A stretch of 64,000 nucleotides of DNA from Gordonia sp. 'Campus' (GTDB lineage Bacteria; Actinomycetota; Actinomycetes; Mycobacteriales; Mycobacteriaceae), in NCBI RefSeq assembly GCF_022206305.1, contig NZ_JAKOIW010000004.1, forward strand, positions 22,187-86,186. The letters run 5' to 3'. Below the pieces are notes generated by a model. The model saw only the letters and a program-made list of their open reading frames with translations, was not told the DNA's origin and did not search any database. Position numbers and translations under genes: made by a program. Position 1 is the first letter of the stretch, and the number at the start of each line of letters is the position of its first letter. Below, in pieces: positions 47,721 through 56,655 of the stretch.

Positions 47721-47867
47721 AAAACCCTTACTGCCACGTGCTGGTCAGAGATTCTCCTCGGTGCGGAGATCCGCGCGATCCGAGAGGCGTCCGTCGCTCG
47801 TCGGCAAGTCCGCCGGCGGGACTCGTGTTAGCGTGACCGACATCGTTCTCCGCCACGACAACCCAGG

Positions 47868-48536
47868 ATGCGAGCGCTTGTGATCGACTATTCGCAGCCG
47901 CTCGCCGCCTCCTCGGTCGAGCTCGACCAACTGGATCCGAAGTCGCGCCAGATCATCGAAGCCGCTCGCCAGTGCTTCGCCGACCTGGGCTTCGAGGAGA
48001 CCACGATGGTGCAGATCGCCGAGGGTGCGGGAGTCGGCGTGGCAACCGTCTATCGCAGGTTCGGAACCAAGGCCGCCATCGTGCGCTACGCGCTCATGGC
48101 CGAGGGGCTTCGGGTCTCCACCATCCTGCTCGACGCCATGGAGCGATCGTCCGGTCCGGTGAGCGGGCTCGCCGAGATGTTCGCGGCATTCGTCGAGGAG
48201 GCATCGCGCCCCCATCTCCTGACCCGCAGTCTGCGCCACTCGTCGGCGGCCGGTGAGATGGTCGACTTCATGTCGGACGACACCTTCCTGTCCCGCGGTC
48301 GCGCGATGGTCGCTCACTACATCAAGTACTGGCAGGACCGTGGCGAGCTAGGTGATTTCGACGCCGAGGTGGTGGCCGAGATCTTTGTGCGCCTGGAGAT
48401 GTCGTTCATCACCAACCCGCGCGGGGTCATACCGCTGCGGGACGGCGACTCCGCCCGCGCTTTCGCCCACCAGTTCCTCTCTCCCCTGCTCTTCCCGCAT
48501 CTGCGGCCCAGAACCACGCCGGCCGACGGCCGGTGA
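47868..48536 (+). CDS. TetR-family transcriptional regulator
   Basis: A 222-residue TetR protein with an N-terminal helix-turn-helix (RQIIEAARQCFADLGFEETTMVQIAEGAGVGVATVYRRFGTKAAIVRYAL) and a helical ligand-binding part. It is divergent from the MpaB-family oxygenase and probably represses it. The start at ATG 47868 is not certain; a GTG at 47880 is in frame and no good ribosome site distinguishes them. Confidence 0.85.
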   Translation: MRALVIDYSQPLAASSVELDQLDPKSRQIIEAARQCFADLGFEETTMVQIAEGAGVGVATVYRRFGTKAAIVRYALMAEGLRVSTILLDAMERSSGPVSGLAEMFAAFVEEASRPHLLTRSLRHSSAAGEMVDFMSDDTFLSRGRAMVAHYIKYWQDRGELGDFDAEVVAEIFVRLEMSFITNPRGVIPLRDGDSARAFAHQFLSPLLFPHLRPRTTPADGR

Positions 48537-48597
48537 CCTTGCCGCGCGGGTGTCATCGCCGGCTCCACGCCTGAGTGTCGTGGGAACACAACGTAAT

Positions 48598-48638
48598 CCG
48601 CCCCCTGCGAATGCCCGGAGGGCACCCGCAGGGGGCGG
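48598..48638. terminator. Compound hairpin between convergent genes
   Basis: CCGCCCCCTGCG (48598-48609) pairs with CGCAGGGGGCGG (48627-48638), and inside lies TGCCC-GGA-GGGCA (48612-48624). It ends both the TetR and the acyl-CoA synthetase transcripts. Confidence 0.8.
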
Positions 48639-48652
48639 TGGGGAGCTCGGCC

Positions 48653-50260
48653 TCAGTTGGCCAGGCCGGCATCCTTGCTGCCGTAGCTCTGGCGCAGCGT
48701 CGGCTTGACGACCTTGCCGCCGGCATTACGCGGCAGTTCGTCGACGATGACGAGGTCCTTCGGGTGCTTGAAGCGCGCGAGGTTCTCGTTGAGGTACGGC
48801 TCGAGGTCGGCCAGGGTCAGGTCCTCGACACCTTCGGCGAGAACGACGACCGCGACGGGCACCTCGCCCCATTTCTCGTGCGCGCGACCGATGATCGCCG
48901 CCTCGGTGATGCTCGGATGCCCGAACAGTGCGTTCTCCACCTCCGCGCAGTAGATGTTCTCGCCGCCGGAGATGATCATGTCCTTGGCGCGGTCGACGAC
49001 GTAGAGGAAACCCTCGTCGTCTGCGCGGACGAGGTCGCCGGAATGGAACCAGCCGCCCGCGAACGCATCCGCGGTCCCCTGCTCGTTCTGCCAGTAACCC
49101 TTCATCATGTTGGGGCCGCGGTAGACGATCTCGCCGACCTCGCCCTGTGCCACGTCGTTCATCTCGGGGTCGACGATCCGCGCGGTCACCGCCGGCACCA
49201 CCTTGCCGATCGAGCCGATCTTGCGCAGCGCGTCTTTGCCCTCGAGCACACAGGTGATCGGCGACATCTCGCTCTGACCGAACACCGCGACGTTCAGCGC
49301 GTTCGGGAAGGTCTCGTTCATCGCGTTCAGCACTGTGTCCGACGCCGGCGCCGCACCCCAGCTGATCACCCGGAGCTTGAGGTCGCGCGGTTTGGCCTGC
49401 TGCGCTGCGCAGACGGCCTGCCACTGGGCGGGCACCAGGAAGATCGAGGTGGTGCCTTCCTTCTCGATGGTGTCCAGCATGTCGTCGGGATCAAACGCGC
49501 CGAGCGGATGGATCACCGAGAGCGCACCCATGTAGAACAGTGGCGCCATCGCGCCGAGACCCGCGATGTGGAACATCGGTGCGACACACGAGCCGATGTC
49601 GTCGGATCGGGTCTGCAGAGCCTGCAGGCAGGTGACGGCCTGAGCCTGCATGTTCGTGTGGGTGAGCATGGCGCCCTTGGGCTTTCCGGTGGTGCCCGAG
49701 GTGTACATGATCAGCGCGACGGTCTCCTCGGGGACGTCGATCTCGTCGAGATCCGACGAATCCTCGGCGACCAGTGCCTCGTAGTCGAGGTGCGCGTCCT
49801 TGTCAGAGCCACCCACCACGATGGTGTGCTCGATGGCGTCGCCGGTGGCGGCCGCGGCGGCATCGGCCAGCGGGGCGAGCATGGTCTCGGTCACGATGAC
49901 CTTCGCACCGCTGTCGTTCACCAGGAAGGCGACCTCGGCCGGACTCATCCGGATGTTCACCGGTACCGGGATCGCGCCGATCAGGTTGGCGCCCAACACG
50001 GCTTCGACGTATTCCGAGCGGTTGAGCAAGACGAGGAGGACACGGTCGCCGAACTGCACGCCGCGTCGGCTCAACGCCGCCGCGAAGGCGCGGCTGCGTT
50101 CGTCGAGTTCTTTCCAGGTGGTCACAGAGCCCAGGAACTTCAGCGCGGGCTTGTCCGGGGTCATGAAGGCGTGGCGGCGGACCTGGTTGTTCCAGTGATT
50201 GCGGCGCGAGCGCAAGGGCTCGGTGGCCAGATCGTTGAAGGTGTCGACGGTCGCGGTCAT
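48653..50260 (-). CDS. Acyl-CoA synthetase (AMP-forming, FadD family)
   Basis: This 535-residue ligase has the P-loop-like YTSGTTGKPKGAMLTH, the A4/A5 region with VFGQSEMSP, GWFHSGDLVRADDEGFLYVVDRAKDMIISGGENIYCAEVENAL and the C-terminal catalytic lysine in LPRNAGGKVVKPTLR. It activates a carboxylic acid as acyl-AMP, then acyl-CoA. Fatty-acid or sterol side-chain substrates are both possible; the KstR box 4 kb away makes the latter worth testing. The ATG at 50260 has AGGAG upstream. The enoyl-CoA hydratase gene precedes it on the same strand. Confidence 0.9.
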   Translation of the reverse strand: MTATVDTFNDLATEPLRSRRNHWNNQVRRHAFMTPDKPALKFLGSVTTWKELDERSRAFAAALSRRGVQFGDRVLLVLLNRSEYVEAVLGANLIGAIPVPVNIRMSPAEVAFLVNDSGAKVIVTETMLAPLADAAAAATGDAIEHTIVVGGSDKDAHLDYEALVAEDSSDLDEIDVPEETVALIMYTSGTTGKPKGAMLTHTNMQAQAVTCLQALQTRSDDIGSCVAPMFHIAGLGAMAPLFYMGALSVIHPLGAFDPDDMLDTIEKEGTTSIFLVPAQWQAVCAAQQAKPRDLKLRVISWGAAPASDTVLNAMNETFPNALNVAVFGQSEMSPITCVLEGKDALRKIGSIGKVVPAVTARIVDPEMNDVAQGEVGEIVYRGPNMMKGYWQNEQGTADAFAGGWFHSGDLVRADDEGFLYVVDRAKDMIISGGENIYCAEVENALFGHPSITEAAIIGRAHEKWGEVPVAVVVLAEGVEDLTLADLEPYLNENLARFKHPKDLVIVDELPRNAGGKVVKPTLRQSYGSKDAGLAN

Positions 50261-50342
50261 ACGATCGGTCTCCTCGTTGTCTTTCTGGTGGCGATGGAGT
50301 CGGGAACGCTTGTGATGCAGCGAATCCGGTGGGGAAGGGAAT

Positions 50343-51149
50343 TCACTTGGAGGCGCCGGCGAATGCGGTGATCGCCGCCTGGAACTCCGGGGACTGGAGC
50401 AACTCGGTCTGGCCGTCGAGTTCTCGCTCGATCGCGGCCTCGAAGCCGGACATGGTGTGCGCGTCGAGCGCCGACTTGGTGAGCCGAAGGGCTGCAGCGC
50501 TTTTCCCGGCGAGCTTGCTCGCGACCTGGTGGATGGTTTCGTCGAGCGCTGCCCGATCATCGACGACGCCATTGACGAGTCCGGCCGCCAGCGCTTCGTC
50601 GGCACGCAACTTCTCACCGAGCAGCGCCAGTTCGTTGGCCCGTACACGTCCGACCGCCGTTGCGAACGACATCGACGCGGCTCCATCAGGCATCAGCCCG
50701 ATGTTGACGAAGGCGAGGAGGAAGTACGACCGAGACGTCGTGTAGATGAGGTCGGCGCCGAGCGCCAGCGACGCCCCGATTCCGGCGGCCGCACCATCGA
50801 CGGAGGCGATGACCGGGACGGGCACCGACCGCACGGCGCGCACGAGATCGGAACCCCCGGAGATGATCTGCCGTGCCTGCTCGCGGGTGAAGCCGGACGC
50901 ACCACCCGCGGTCGACTGCTCGGCGAAACCCCGTACGTCGGCACCCGCGCTGAAACTCCCGCCTGCGCCGTCGATCACGACCACCCGGACATCGTCTCGG
51001 CTCGACCATTCCGCCAGGGTCTCCTCGATGGCGGTGTGGGCGTGACCGTCGAGGGCATTCATCCGTTCGGGCCGCGAAATCGTCAAACGCCCGATGCCGC
51101 GCTCGTCCACCGATGTCACGACTCCGCCGCGCGTGGTCTCTTCGGTCAC
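50343..51149 (-). CDS. Enoyl-CoA hydratase/isomerase family protein
   Basis: A 268-residue crotonase-fold protein with the oxyanion loop segments GGSFSAGADVRGFAEQ and VDGAAAGIGASLALGADLIYTTSRSYFLLAFVNIGLMPDGAAS. It would hydrate or isomerise 2-enoyl-CoA in beta-oxidation. The GTG at 51149 has GGGGAG 6 bp upstream. It lies 82 bp upstream of the acyl-CoA synthetase start, so the two probably share a transcript. Confidence 0.9.
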   Translation of the reverse strand: MTEETTRGGVVTSVDERGIGRLTISRPERMNALDGHAHTAIEETLAEWSSRDDVRVVVIDGAGGSFSAGADVRGFAEQSTAGGASGFTREQARQIISGGSDLVRAVRSVPVPVIASVDGAAAGIGASLALGADLIYTTSRSYFLLAFVNIGLMPDGAASMSFATAVGRVRANELALLGEKLRADEALAAGLVNGVVDDRAALDETIHQVASKLAGKSAAALRLTKSALDAHTMSGFEAAIERELDGQTELLQSPEFQAAITAFAGASK

Positions 51150-51350
51150 TGGTCTCCCCACTCCGACTCCGGCTCGACTGACACAGCGCGTCTCAGCTGT
51201 GCCATCGCCCTAGATTACTACCACAGTGCGACGCAGATCACGAGAATTCTCGTTAACTTATCCGGTCACCCAATGCCCTCTTGCTGGGCTTTTCGCGAGC
51301 ACGTCGAAAACTTGTCTCGAGAACGATGTCTCCGGCTAGGCTCTGTCGTC

Positions 51351-52550
51351 ATGACCGCGCACCCGCAGATGTCGCAGACCGGTACGCCGCGTCGGCGCCC
51401 TGCCGATCGCCGGCGACTGATCATCGACGCGGCGGCGGTGGCGTTCAGTGACGGCGGATATCACGCGGTCCGCCTCGACGACATCGCCGACGCCGTCGGG
51501 ATCTCGACGCCGGCCCTGTACCGGCACTTCCCCAACAAGTACGCACTGTTCGCCGAGACCACGGCGGAGCTCGCCATCGGCCTGCGCAGTGCGCTCGACA
51601 CCGTCCCCGACGGGGGGCCAGACGAGCTGCACGCACTGGTCGACGCCATCACGACGACCTCATTCGACAATCGGCGTCGCGGTGGTCTGTACCGCTGGGA
51701 GTCGAGATACCTCGAACCTCGCGATGCCGCGCTGGTCCGAGACGTCGTGGTCCATCAACACCGGCGCATCCGCGCGGCGGCTCGCCGAGTCCGACCGTCC
51801 CTCGACGACGCCGACGCCAATCTCCTCGCCGCGGCCATGATCAGCGTGGCGGCGAGCCCCACGACGCACCGCGCGGCGTTGCCCGCCCGAGACGCCACGT
51901 CGCTGATGAGCGAGGCGGCGCTGGGATTGCTCGACATCGACCTGCCGGACCAGCCCGAGAGCCCCCAGCTCACCGCCGGCGGCCTCGCTCCGGCCGCCAA
52001 GCGCGAGGTCATCCTGACCGAGGCCATCATTCTGTTTGCCGCTCGCGGGTTTCGGGACGTCACCATCGAGGACATCGCGCACGCTGCGGACCTACCCGCC
52101 TCGGGTGTGTACCGTCACTTCCCCAGCAAGGTCGCGATCTTGGAGGCGTCGTTCTGGCGTGCCAGCGATCTGGTCGCGACGGTGATCTCCGATGCACTGA
52201 AGGCGTCGGCGACCCCCCGGGAGGCGCTCCTCACCATGCTTGCGCAGTACGTGCGTTTGTCATGTACCGCAACCGATCTGATCACCATCTACGCGACCGA
52301 GATCGGTCACACCACGCCCGAGGCGCGCGGCGCGCTGCGCAACCGGCAACGCATCGTCGTCGACGAGTTCGCCACGTGGGTCACGCGCGACCGCACCGAC
52401 GTGACGTTGCCGCGAGCGCGATTCCTGGTCCACGCTGCGCTGAACGTGGTCGCCGATCTGTCCCGGCAATCCCCGCAGCCGTCGCCCGCGCGGATCGAGG
52501 CGTTGGCGTCGCGACTGTTGCTGGGTCCGGTGGTGTCGGAAACCCGCTGA
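51351..52550 (+). CDS. Regulator with two TetR helix-turn-helix modules
   Basis: This 399-residue protein contains two TetR-type DNA-binding domains. The first is at about residues 20-70 (RRLIIDAAAVAFSDGGYHAVRLDDIADAVGISTPALYRHFPNKYALFAE); the second is at about 220-268 (REVILTEAIILFAARGFRDVTIEDIAHAADLPASGVYRHFPSKVAILEA), each followed by helices. Normal TetR proteins are about 200 residues with one domain. The ATG at 51351 lies 8 bp after TAGGCT (51337-51342), probably leaderless. It is divergent from the acyl-CoA genes and may repress them. Confidence 0.88.
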   Translation: MTAHPQMSQTGTPRRRPADRRRLIIDAAAVAFSDGGYHAVRLDDIADAVGISTPALYRHFPNKYALFAETTAELAIGLRSALDTVPDGGPDELHALVDAITTTSFDNRRRGGLYRWESRYLEPRDAALVRDVVVHQHRRIRAAARRVRPSLDDADANLLAAAMISVAASPTTHRAALPARDATSLMSEAALGLLDIDLPDQPESPQLTAGGLAPAAKREVILTEAIILFAARGFRDVTIEDIAHAADLPASGVYRHFPSKVAILEASFWRASDLVATVISDALKASATPREALLTMLAQYVRLSCTATDLITIYATEIGHTTPEARGALRNRQRIVVDEFATWVTRDRTDVTLPRARFLVHAALNVVADLSRQSPQPSPARIEALASRLLLGPVVSETR

Positions 52551-52610
52551 GCGGTGTGCAGGCAACCGCCGATACCGCGGGTGGCGGTGGACGGTTTTGA
52601 ACGCGTGGGA

Positions 52611-53567
52611 TCAGAGCACCGCGAAGTCGTCCATCAGCCATCGGCCGTCCTGCTTCACCAGAGTGACTCTCACGCGTGACTGGTAGGGAAATCCGTCAGG
52701 AAACTGCTGGGCGGTCTGCGGGGACTTCAACGTCTGGTCGAGCGTGACCAGCACGACGGCCTTGCCATCGGCGAGGGACATGATCCCCGCGTGGTCGGCC
52801 TTGGCCGAGGACACCGATTCCGCGGCCGTCGAACCACGTCGGGCGTCCTGGGACGACTCGATGTACGTCTGGGTGAACGCGGGCGTGGATATCTCCCGGA
52901 TGCGCCGATCCAGGTCGGAGTAGTCCGCGGAGTTGTAGGTCGAGATCTCGGCCGCGTACTTGCGCGCGGTGTCGAGGATCGAGCCTGTACCCGAGCTGCT
53001 GGTGGCCGTGTCTGCCCGATGATCGGCATCGACATAGGCCACCGCGAGGGCGGCCGTCGACACCGCCAGCACGATGACGAGCGCCACCAACACCAGAACC
53101 GGCCACGAGAACTTCCCGATAGCGGAAACGCGGCCTCGCCATGCCGAGCGCCGAGGGCCGCTCACCCCGCCCGCCAGCTTGCGCGGCGTCCGGTCGGCGT
53201 TCATCTCGTCGGGCCGGCTCGCGGCGTCGTGCCCGGCGTCGGTGTGGGTCTCGGTCTCGGTCTCGGCGGTGCCGTTGCCCCGCTTCTTGCGCGCCGCCTT
53301 GGCGGCCTTCTCCTGCGCCTCGGCCCGGTATCTGTCCCGGTTGCTCCGATTCGCTTGCAGGAACACCTCCCCGTCAAGGGGGGTCACGCCAGTGTTCGAC
53401 GGCGATCCGACAGCCGCGTCGCCTGAGTCCCGGTCGTCGTCGTCGGAGACCTGGTCGTCGGAGACCTGGTCGAGGGGGGTCCGGTCTTCCGACGGTGCCT
53501 GGGGTTCTCGACCGGGTTGGGTCACCTCGGTGTCCGGACGATCGGAAGTGGGGCCTGGCTTCGACAT
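52611..53567 (-). CDS. Mce-associated-type membrane protein
   Basis: A 318-residue protein with a long acidic and Lys/Arg-rich cytoplasmic N-terminus (about 1-150, low complexity, QANRSNRDRYRAEAQEKAAKAARKKRG), one transmembrane helix (WPVLVLVALVIVLAVSTAALAVAYV, about 155-178) and an extracytoplasmic nuclear-transport-factor-2-like domain (about 195-318: AAEISTYNSADYSDLDRRIREISTPAFTQTYIESS). This is the layout of Mce-associated membrane proteins that work with lipid importers. No mce operon is present in the window. Confidence 0.72.
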   Translation of the reverse strand: MSKPGPTSDRPDTEVTQPGREPQAPSEDRTPLDQVSDDQVSDDDDRDSGDAAVGSPSNTGVTPLDGEVFLQANRSNRDRYRAEAQEKAAKAARKKRGNGTAETETETHTDAGHDAASRPDEMNADRTPRKLAGGVSGPRRSAWRGRVSAIGKFSWPVLVLVALVIVLAVSTAALAVAYVDADHRADTATSSSGTGSILDTARKYAAEISTYNSADYSDLDRRIREISTPAFTQTYIESSQDARRGSTAAESVSSAKADHAGIMSLADGKAVVLVTLDQTLKSPQTAQQFPDGFPYQSRVRVTLVKQDGRWLMDDFAVL

Positions 53568-53649
53568 GCGTTCAATGTAGCGAGACGTTCAGGACTGCTT
53601 CGTCTCGCTGCCGGATCCCGGGCCCCGAGATCGGGGACCGCGTCCGCGA

Positions 53650-54075
53650 CTACAGACTGCCGAGGTCGAGGGACACCCACTGCTGCGGATCGAGGTAGAC
53701 CTTGGTCTGCGGGCCGTGCTCTTTCTCGGCCATCTCGACGTACGGCTCGACCGCCTGCGGAGGCAGGTAGCGGGAGGCCATCTCCTGCAGGTCGCTCCGG
53801 GTGCCCGCGACCATGTCGACAGCGTCGCCCGAGACGGCCACGTACATCAGCCGCGGTGTCACCTCGTCGACCATGAGCGTGAAGCGCCCGGCCGCCCGGA
53901 TCAGCTGCAGCTTGCGCGACTCGGTGCCGGTGAGCAGCCACGGCCGACCGCCGGGGCTGTACTGATACCAGATCGGGACCGTGAGCGGGGCACGGCCGGG
54001 TTCGGCCTCCACGGACAGCGCCGCGACGTGCGGCTCGGCCAAGAACGCTTCTCGTGCGGATGTGCTGAGTGCCAT
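53650..54075 (-). CDS. Pyridoxamine 5'-phosphate oxidase-fold protein
   Basis: A 141-residue split-barrel protein with VAALSVEAEPGRAPLTVPIWYQYSPGGRPWLLTGTESRKLQLIRAAGRFTLMVDEV, typical of FMN- or F420-binding PNPOx-family enzymes of actinobacteria. The cofactor and substrate are unknown. Confidence 0.78.
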   Translation of the reverse strand: MALSTSAREAFLAEPHVAALSVEAEPGRAPLTVPIWYQYSPGGRPWLLTGTESRKLQLIRAAGRFTLMVDEVTPRLMYVAVSGDAVDMVAGTRSDLQEMASRYLPPQAVEPYVEMAEKEHGPQTKVYLDPQQWVSLDLGSL

Positions 54076-54117
54076 GGTCCGACCGTAGACCCGCGCACCG
54101 ACAACCCGGCCTGGTTT

Positions 54118-54870
54118 CTACTTCCAGGGGGCGAGGACCTCGCTTGCGCGCTCGGCCAAAACCATCTGGAACAGCGGGCCGAAACTCACACGGGCCACGC
54201 CGAGTTCGGCCAGCGACGCCTTGTCGTTCTCGGTCGGGTGCCCGATGGCGTTGACCGGGAGCGGCAGTTCGTCGGTCAGTCGCTTCTGCACGGCGTCGTC
54301 GTGGAAACCGACCGGGTACAGGACGTCGGCGCCGGCCTCGGCGGCCAGCTTCATCCGGGCGATGGCGCGATCGACGCGGTCGGATTCGTCCCCGACCTGC
54401 TTCACGAACAGATCGGTGCGGGCATTGATGACGACGTGCACGTCGGTGGCGTCCGACGCGGTCCGCAACGCACCGACGAAGTCCGCATGCTCCTGGGCTT
54501 CACGAAGGCGGCCGCCTTCGCTGTGGACGGTGTCCTCGATGTTCAGGCCCACCGCTCCCGCGGCGATGAGACCGTCGATCAGGGTCTTGGGGTCTTCGCC
54601 GTAGCCGGATTCGATGTCGACGGAGATCGGGACGTCGACGGCCTGGGTGATCTGCCGGATACGGGTGGTCAGTTCGTCGAACGTGATGCCCTCGTTGTCG
54701 GGCTTCCCGATGGAGTCCGACACCGGGTGGCTGCCGACGGTGAGCGCGGTGAACCCGGCCGAGACCGCGAGGTTCGCCGACCACGCGTCCCACACCGTCG
54801 GGAGGATCACCGGGTTGCCGGGCTGATGCAGTTCGAGCAGAGTGCGGGCCTTGCTGGAGAGTTCCGTCAT
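54118..54870 (-). CDS. Isocitrate lyase/PEP mutase superfamily protein
   Basis: A 250-residue TIM-barrel enzyme with VILPTVWDAWSANLAVSAGFTALTVGSHPVSDS (active-site Asp), ISVDIESGYGEDP, VGLNIEDTVHSEGGRLREAQEHADFVGALR and INARTDLFV. Members cleave or rearrange C-C or C-P bonds of small acids such as 2-methylisocitrate or oxaloacetate. No operon partner reveals the substrate. The ATG at 54870 (MTELSSKARTLL) is preferred over an upstream frame. Confidence 0.88.
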   Translation of the reverse strand: MTELSSKARTLLELHQPGNPVILPTVWDAWSANLAVSAGFTALTVGSHPVSDSIGKPDNEGITFDELTTRIRQITQAVDVPISVDIESGYGEDPKTLIDGLIAAGAVGLNIEDTVHSEGGRLREAQEHADFVGALRTASDATDVHVVINARTDLFVKQVGDESDRVDRAIARMKLAAEAGADVLYPVGFHDDAVQKRLTDELPLPVNAIGHPTENDKASLAELGVARVSFGPLFQMVLAERASEVLAPWK

Positions 54871-54939
54871 GGTCCCTACAACTACCCCGCTTCGCCGCCG
54901 CATTCCACCGATCCCACATCGCGGGAGAACGCGGACCTC

Positions 54940-55587
54940 CTACTTTCGCCAGAGCAGGTGGTGGGTCACCCCCGACGGGCTGGGGATCGCCTCATGGTGG
55001 AAGCGGTCGTCGAGCTCGTCGGGCGAATCCCACAGACGCAGCCCGGTTCCGATCGTGACGGGCGCGACCGCGATGTGCATGGCGTCGATCAGACCGGCGT
55101 CGAGGAATTCGCGGACCGTGCTGACGCCGCCTCCGATCCGCACGTCCTTGCCCCCGGCCGCCGCCTTGGCCTGTTCGGCGGCTTCCGCCGGAGTCGCGTC
55201 GATGAAGTGAAATGTGGTGTCACCCAGGGTGAACGACGGACGGACGTGATGAGTCAGTACGAACACGGGCGTGTGGAACGGCGGCTCGTCGCCCCACCAG
55301 CCCTGCCACTCGAGGTCGGTCCAGGGCCCACGCTGATGACCGAACTTGTTGCGTCCCATGATCTCTGCACCGATGTTGTGCGTGAAGTCGCGGGTGAAGT
55401 AGTCGTCGAGGCCACGGGTGCCACCCGGATCGGTCCGATTGGGCCAACTCGCGGTGGCACCCGCCCACGACATCAACGCCCAGGGCTCGACACCATCCCC
55501 GAAGGGACGCTCGAAGCACTGATTGAGACCGGCGCCGACCCCGTCCTGCGAGATCGAGAAGTTCTGGACCCTGAGTAGCTGAGGCAT
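54940..55587 (-). CDS. RibD C-terminal/dihydrofolate reductase-like protein
   Basis: A 215-residue protein with the DHFR fold of RibD C-terminal-domain proteins: VQNFSISQDGVGAG near the start, TRDFTHNIGAEIMGRNKFG, PVFVLTHHVRPSFTLGDTTFHFID, GGKDVRIGGGVSTVREFLDAGLIDAMHIAVAPVTIGTGLRLW. It probably uses NADPH. The substrate is unknown. The ATG at 55587 has AGGA about 16 bp upstream, which is loose. A second member of the family lies at 57920-58480. Confidence 0.85.
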   Translation of the reverse strand: MPQLLRVQNFSISQDGVGAGLNQCFERPFGDGVEPWALMSWAGATASWPNRTDPGGTRGLDDYFTRDFTHNIGAEIMGRNKFGHQRGPWTDLEWQGWWGDEPPFHTPVFVLTHHVRPSFTLGDTTFHFIDATPAEAAEQAKAAAGGKDVRIGGGVSTVREFLDAGLIDAMHIAVAPVTIGTGLRLWDSPDELDDRFHHEAIPSPSGVTHHLLWRK

Positions 55588-55688
55588 GGTTTCGAGTTTC
55601 CTGTCGTCGAGCCGCGTCGTCTGCACGGGCAATCTATGCGGACAGACTCCGTGGCGCAGCAGAACTCATCGGCCCCGTCGCATCATCG

Positions 55689-56549
55689 TCAGCCGAGTGC
55701 ACGCGTGACGATGTCGGCAACCGGCGTCGACGACCGACCGATGAGGGCCTGGAGATCGCCGGACGTGGTGTCGAGTTCGCCTCGACTGATGCCCGCGTCC
55801 GAGCTGGCCAGCATCTCCGCGACAGGCGCGGGCAGGCCCGCGCCGCTCAACACCGCGGCGTACTCGGCTTCGGGGAGGTCGCGGTACGTGACGTCCCTGC
55901 CTGAGGCGTCGGCGATGAGCTTCGCCAACTCGGTGTACGTGAGGCGCTCGTCTCCGCCCAGTTCATAGACCTTGCCACCCTGGTCGGTCTCGGAGGTGAG
56001 GACCGCCGCGGCGGCGGCCGCATAGTCGGCGCGTGCGGCGCCTGCGAGCCTGCCGTCACCTGCTGCACCGAACAATTGACCGGACTCTGCCGCCTGCGGG
56101 ATGGCAGCGAGGTAGTTCTCCCAGTACCACCCGTTGCGCAGGATCGCCGTGGGGATGGCCGATGCGGTCAGACGCTCTTCGGTCGCGACATGCTCGGGAG
56201 CGAGGCTGAGACCGCTGGTGTCCGCATGGAGGAGGCTGGTGTAGGCGATGAACCCGACACCGGCGGCTTCCGCGGCCTCGATGACATTGGTGTGCTGCGC
56301 GACGCGCCGACCCATGTCGGCGCCGGACACGAGAAGCATCTTGTCCACTCCGTCGAGGGCGCCGCGCAGGGCGTCAGGATCGTCGTAGTCGGCGACCCGC
56401 ACCGAAACACCCTGCGATGCAAGGTCTGCCGCCTTCGCCTCGTCACGGACGATCGCCACGAGGTCACTCGCGGCGACGCCGCGGGCCAGCAACTCCTCGA
56501 TCACCAGTCCGCCGAGCTGTCCGGTCGCACCTGTCACTGCTGTGGTCAT
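55689..56549 (-). CDS. NAD(P)H:quinone oxidoreductase, QorB/NmrA type
   Basis: A 286-residue Rossmann protein (MTTAVTGATGQLGGLVIEELLARGV) with MLLVSGADMGRRVAQHTNVIEAAEAAGVGFIAYTSLLHADTS and ILRNGWYWENY, a close pattern match to QorB/YtfG-type quinone oxidoreductases. It is divergent from an HxlR regulator with one cysteine, the arrangement of qorB-qorR in corynebacteria. The ATG at 56549 follows AGAGGA. Confidence 0.88.
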   Translation of the reverse strand: MTTAVTGATGQLGGLVIEELLARGVAASDLVAIVRDEAKAADLASQGVSVRVADYDDPDALRGALDGVDKMLLVSGADMGRRVAQHTNVIEAAEAAGVGFIAYTSLLHADTSGLSLAPEHVATEERLTASAIPTAILRNGWYWENYLAAIPQAAESGQLFGAAGDGRLAGAARADYAAAAAAVLTSETDQGGKVYELGGDERLTYTELAKLIADASGRDVTYRDLPEAEYAAVLSGAGLPAPVAEMLASSDAGISRGELDTTSGDLQALIGRSSTPVADIVTRALG

Positions 56550-56585
56550 CTGATTCCTCTTTCTTCGGGTTGGATGATCACAGTA

Positions 56586-56608
56586 TGCACTAACTTTTCG
56601 TAAGTGCA
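56586..56608. promoter_or_regulatory. Operator candidate for the HxlR/QorR-like regulator
   Basis: TGCACT (56586-56591) and AGTGCA (56603-56608) are exact complements with an 11-bp centre. It lies midway in the 106-bp divergent region and could control both genes. Confidence 0.55.
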
Positions 56609-56655
56609 ATACGGATAGTTAGCAGGATCTCAGTCTGTCGGCTACCGTTGAGAGT

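Noticed and set aside
48575..50371. 598-codon plus-strand frame over the acyl-CoA synthetase
   Set aside because: It is antisense to a protein with all AMP-binding motifs, and no family pattern is visible.
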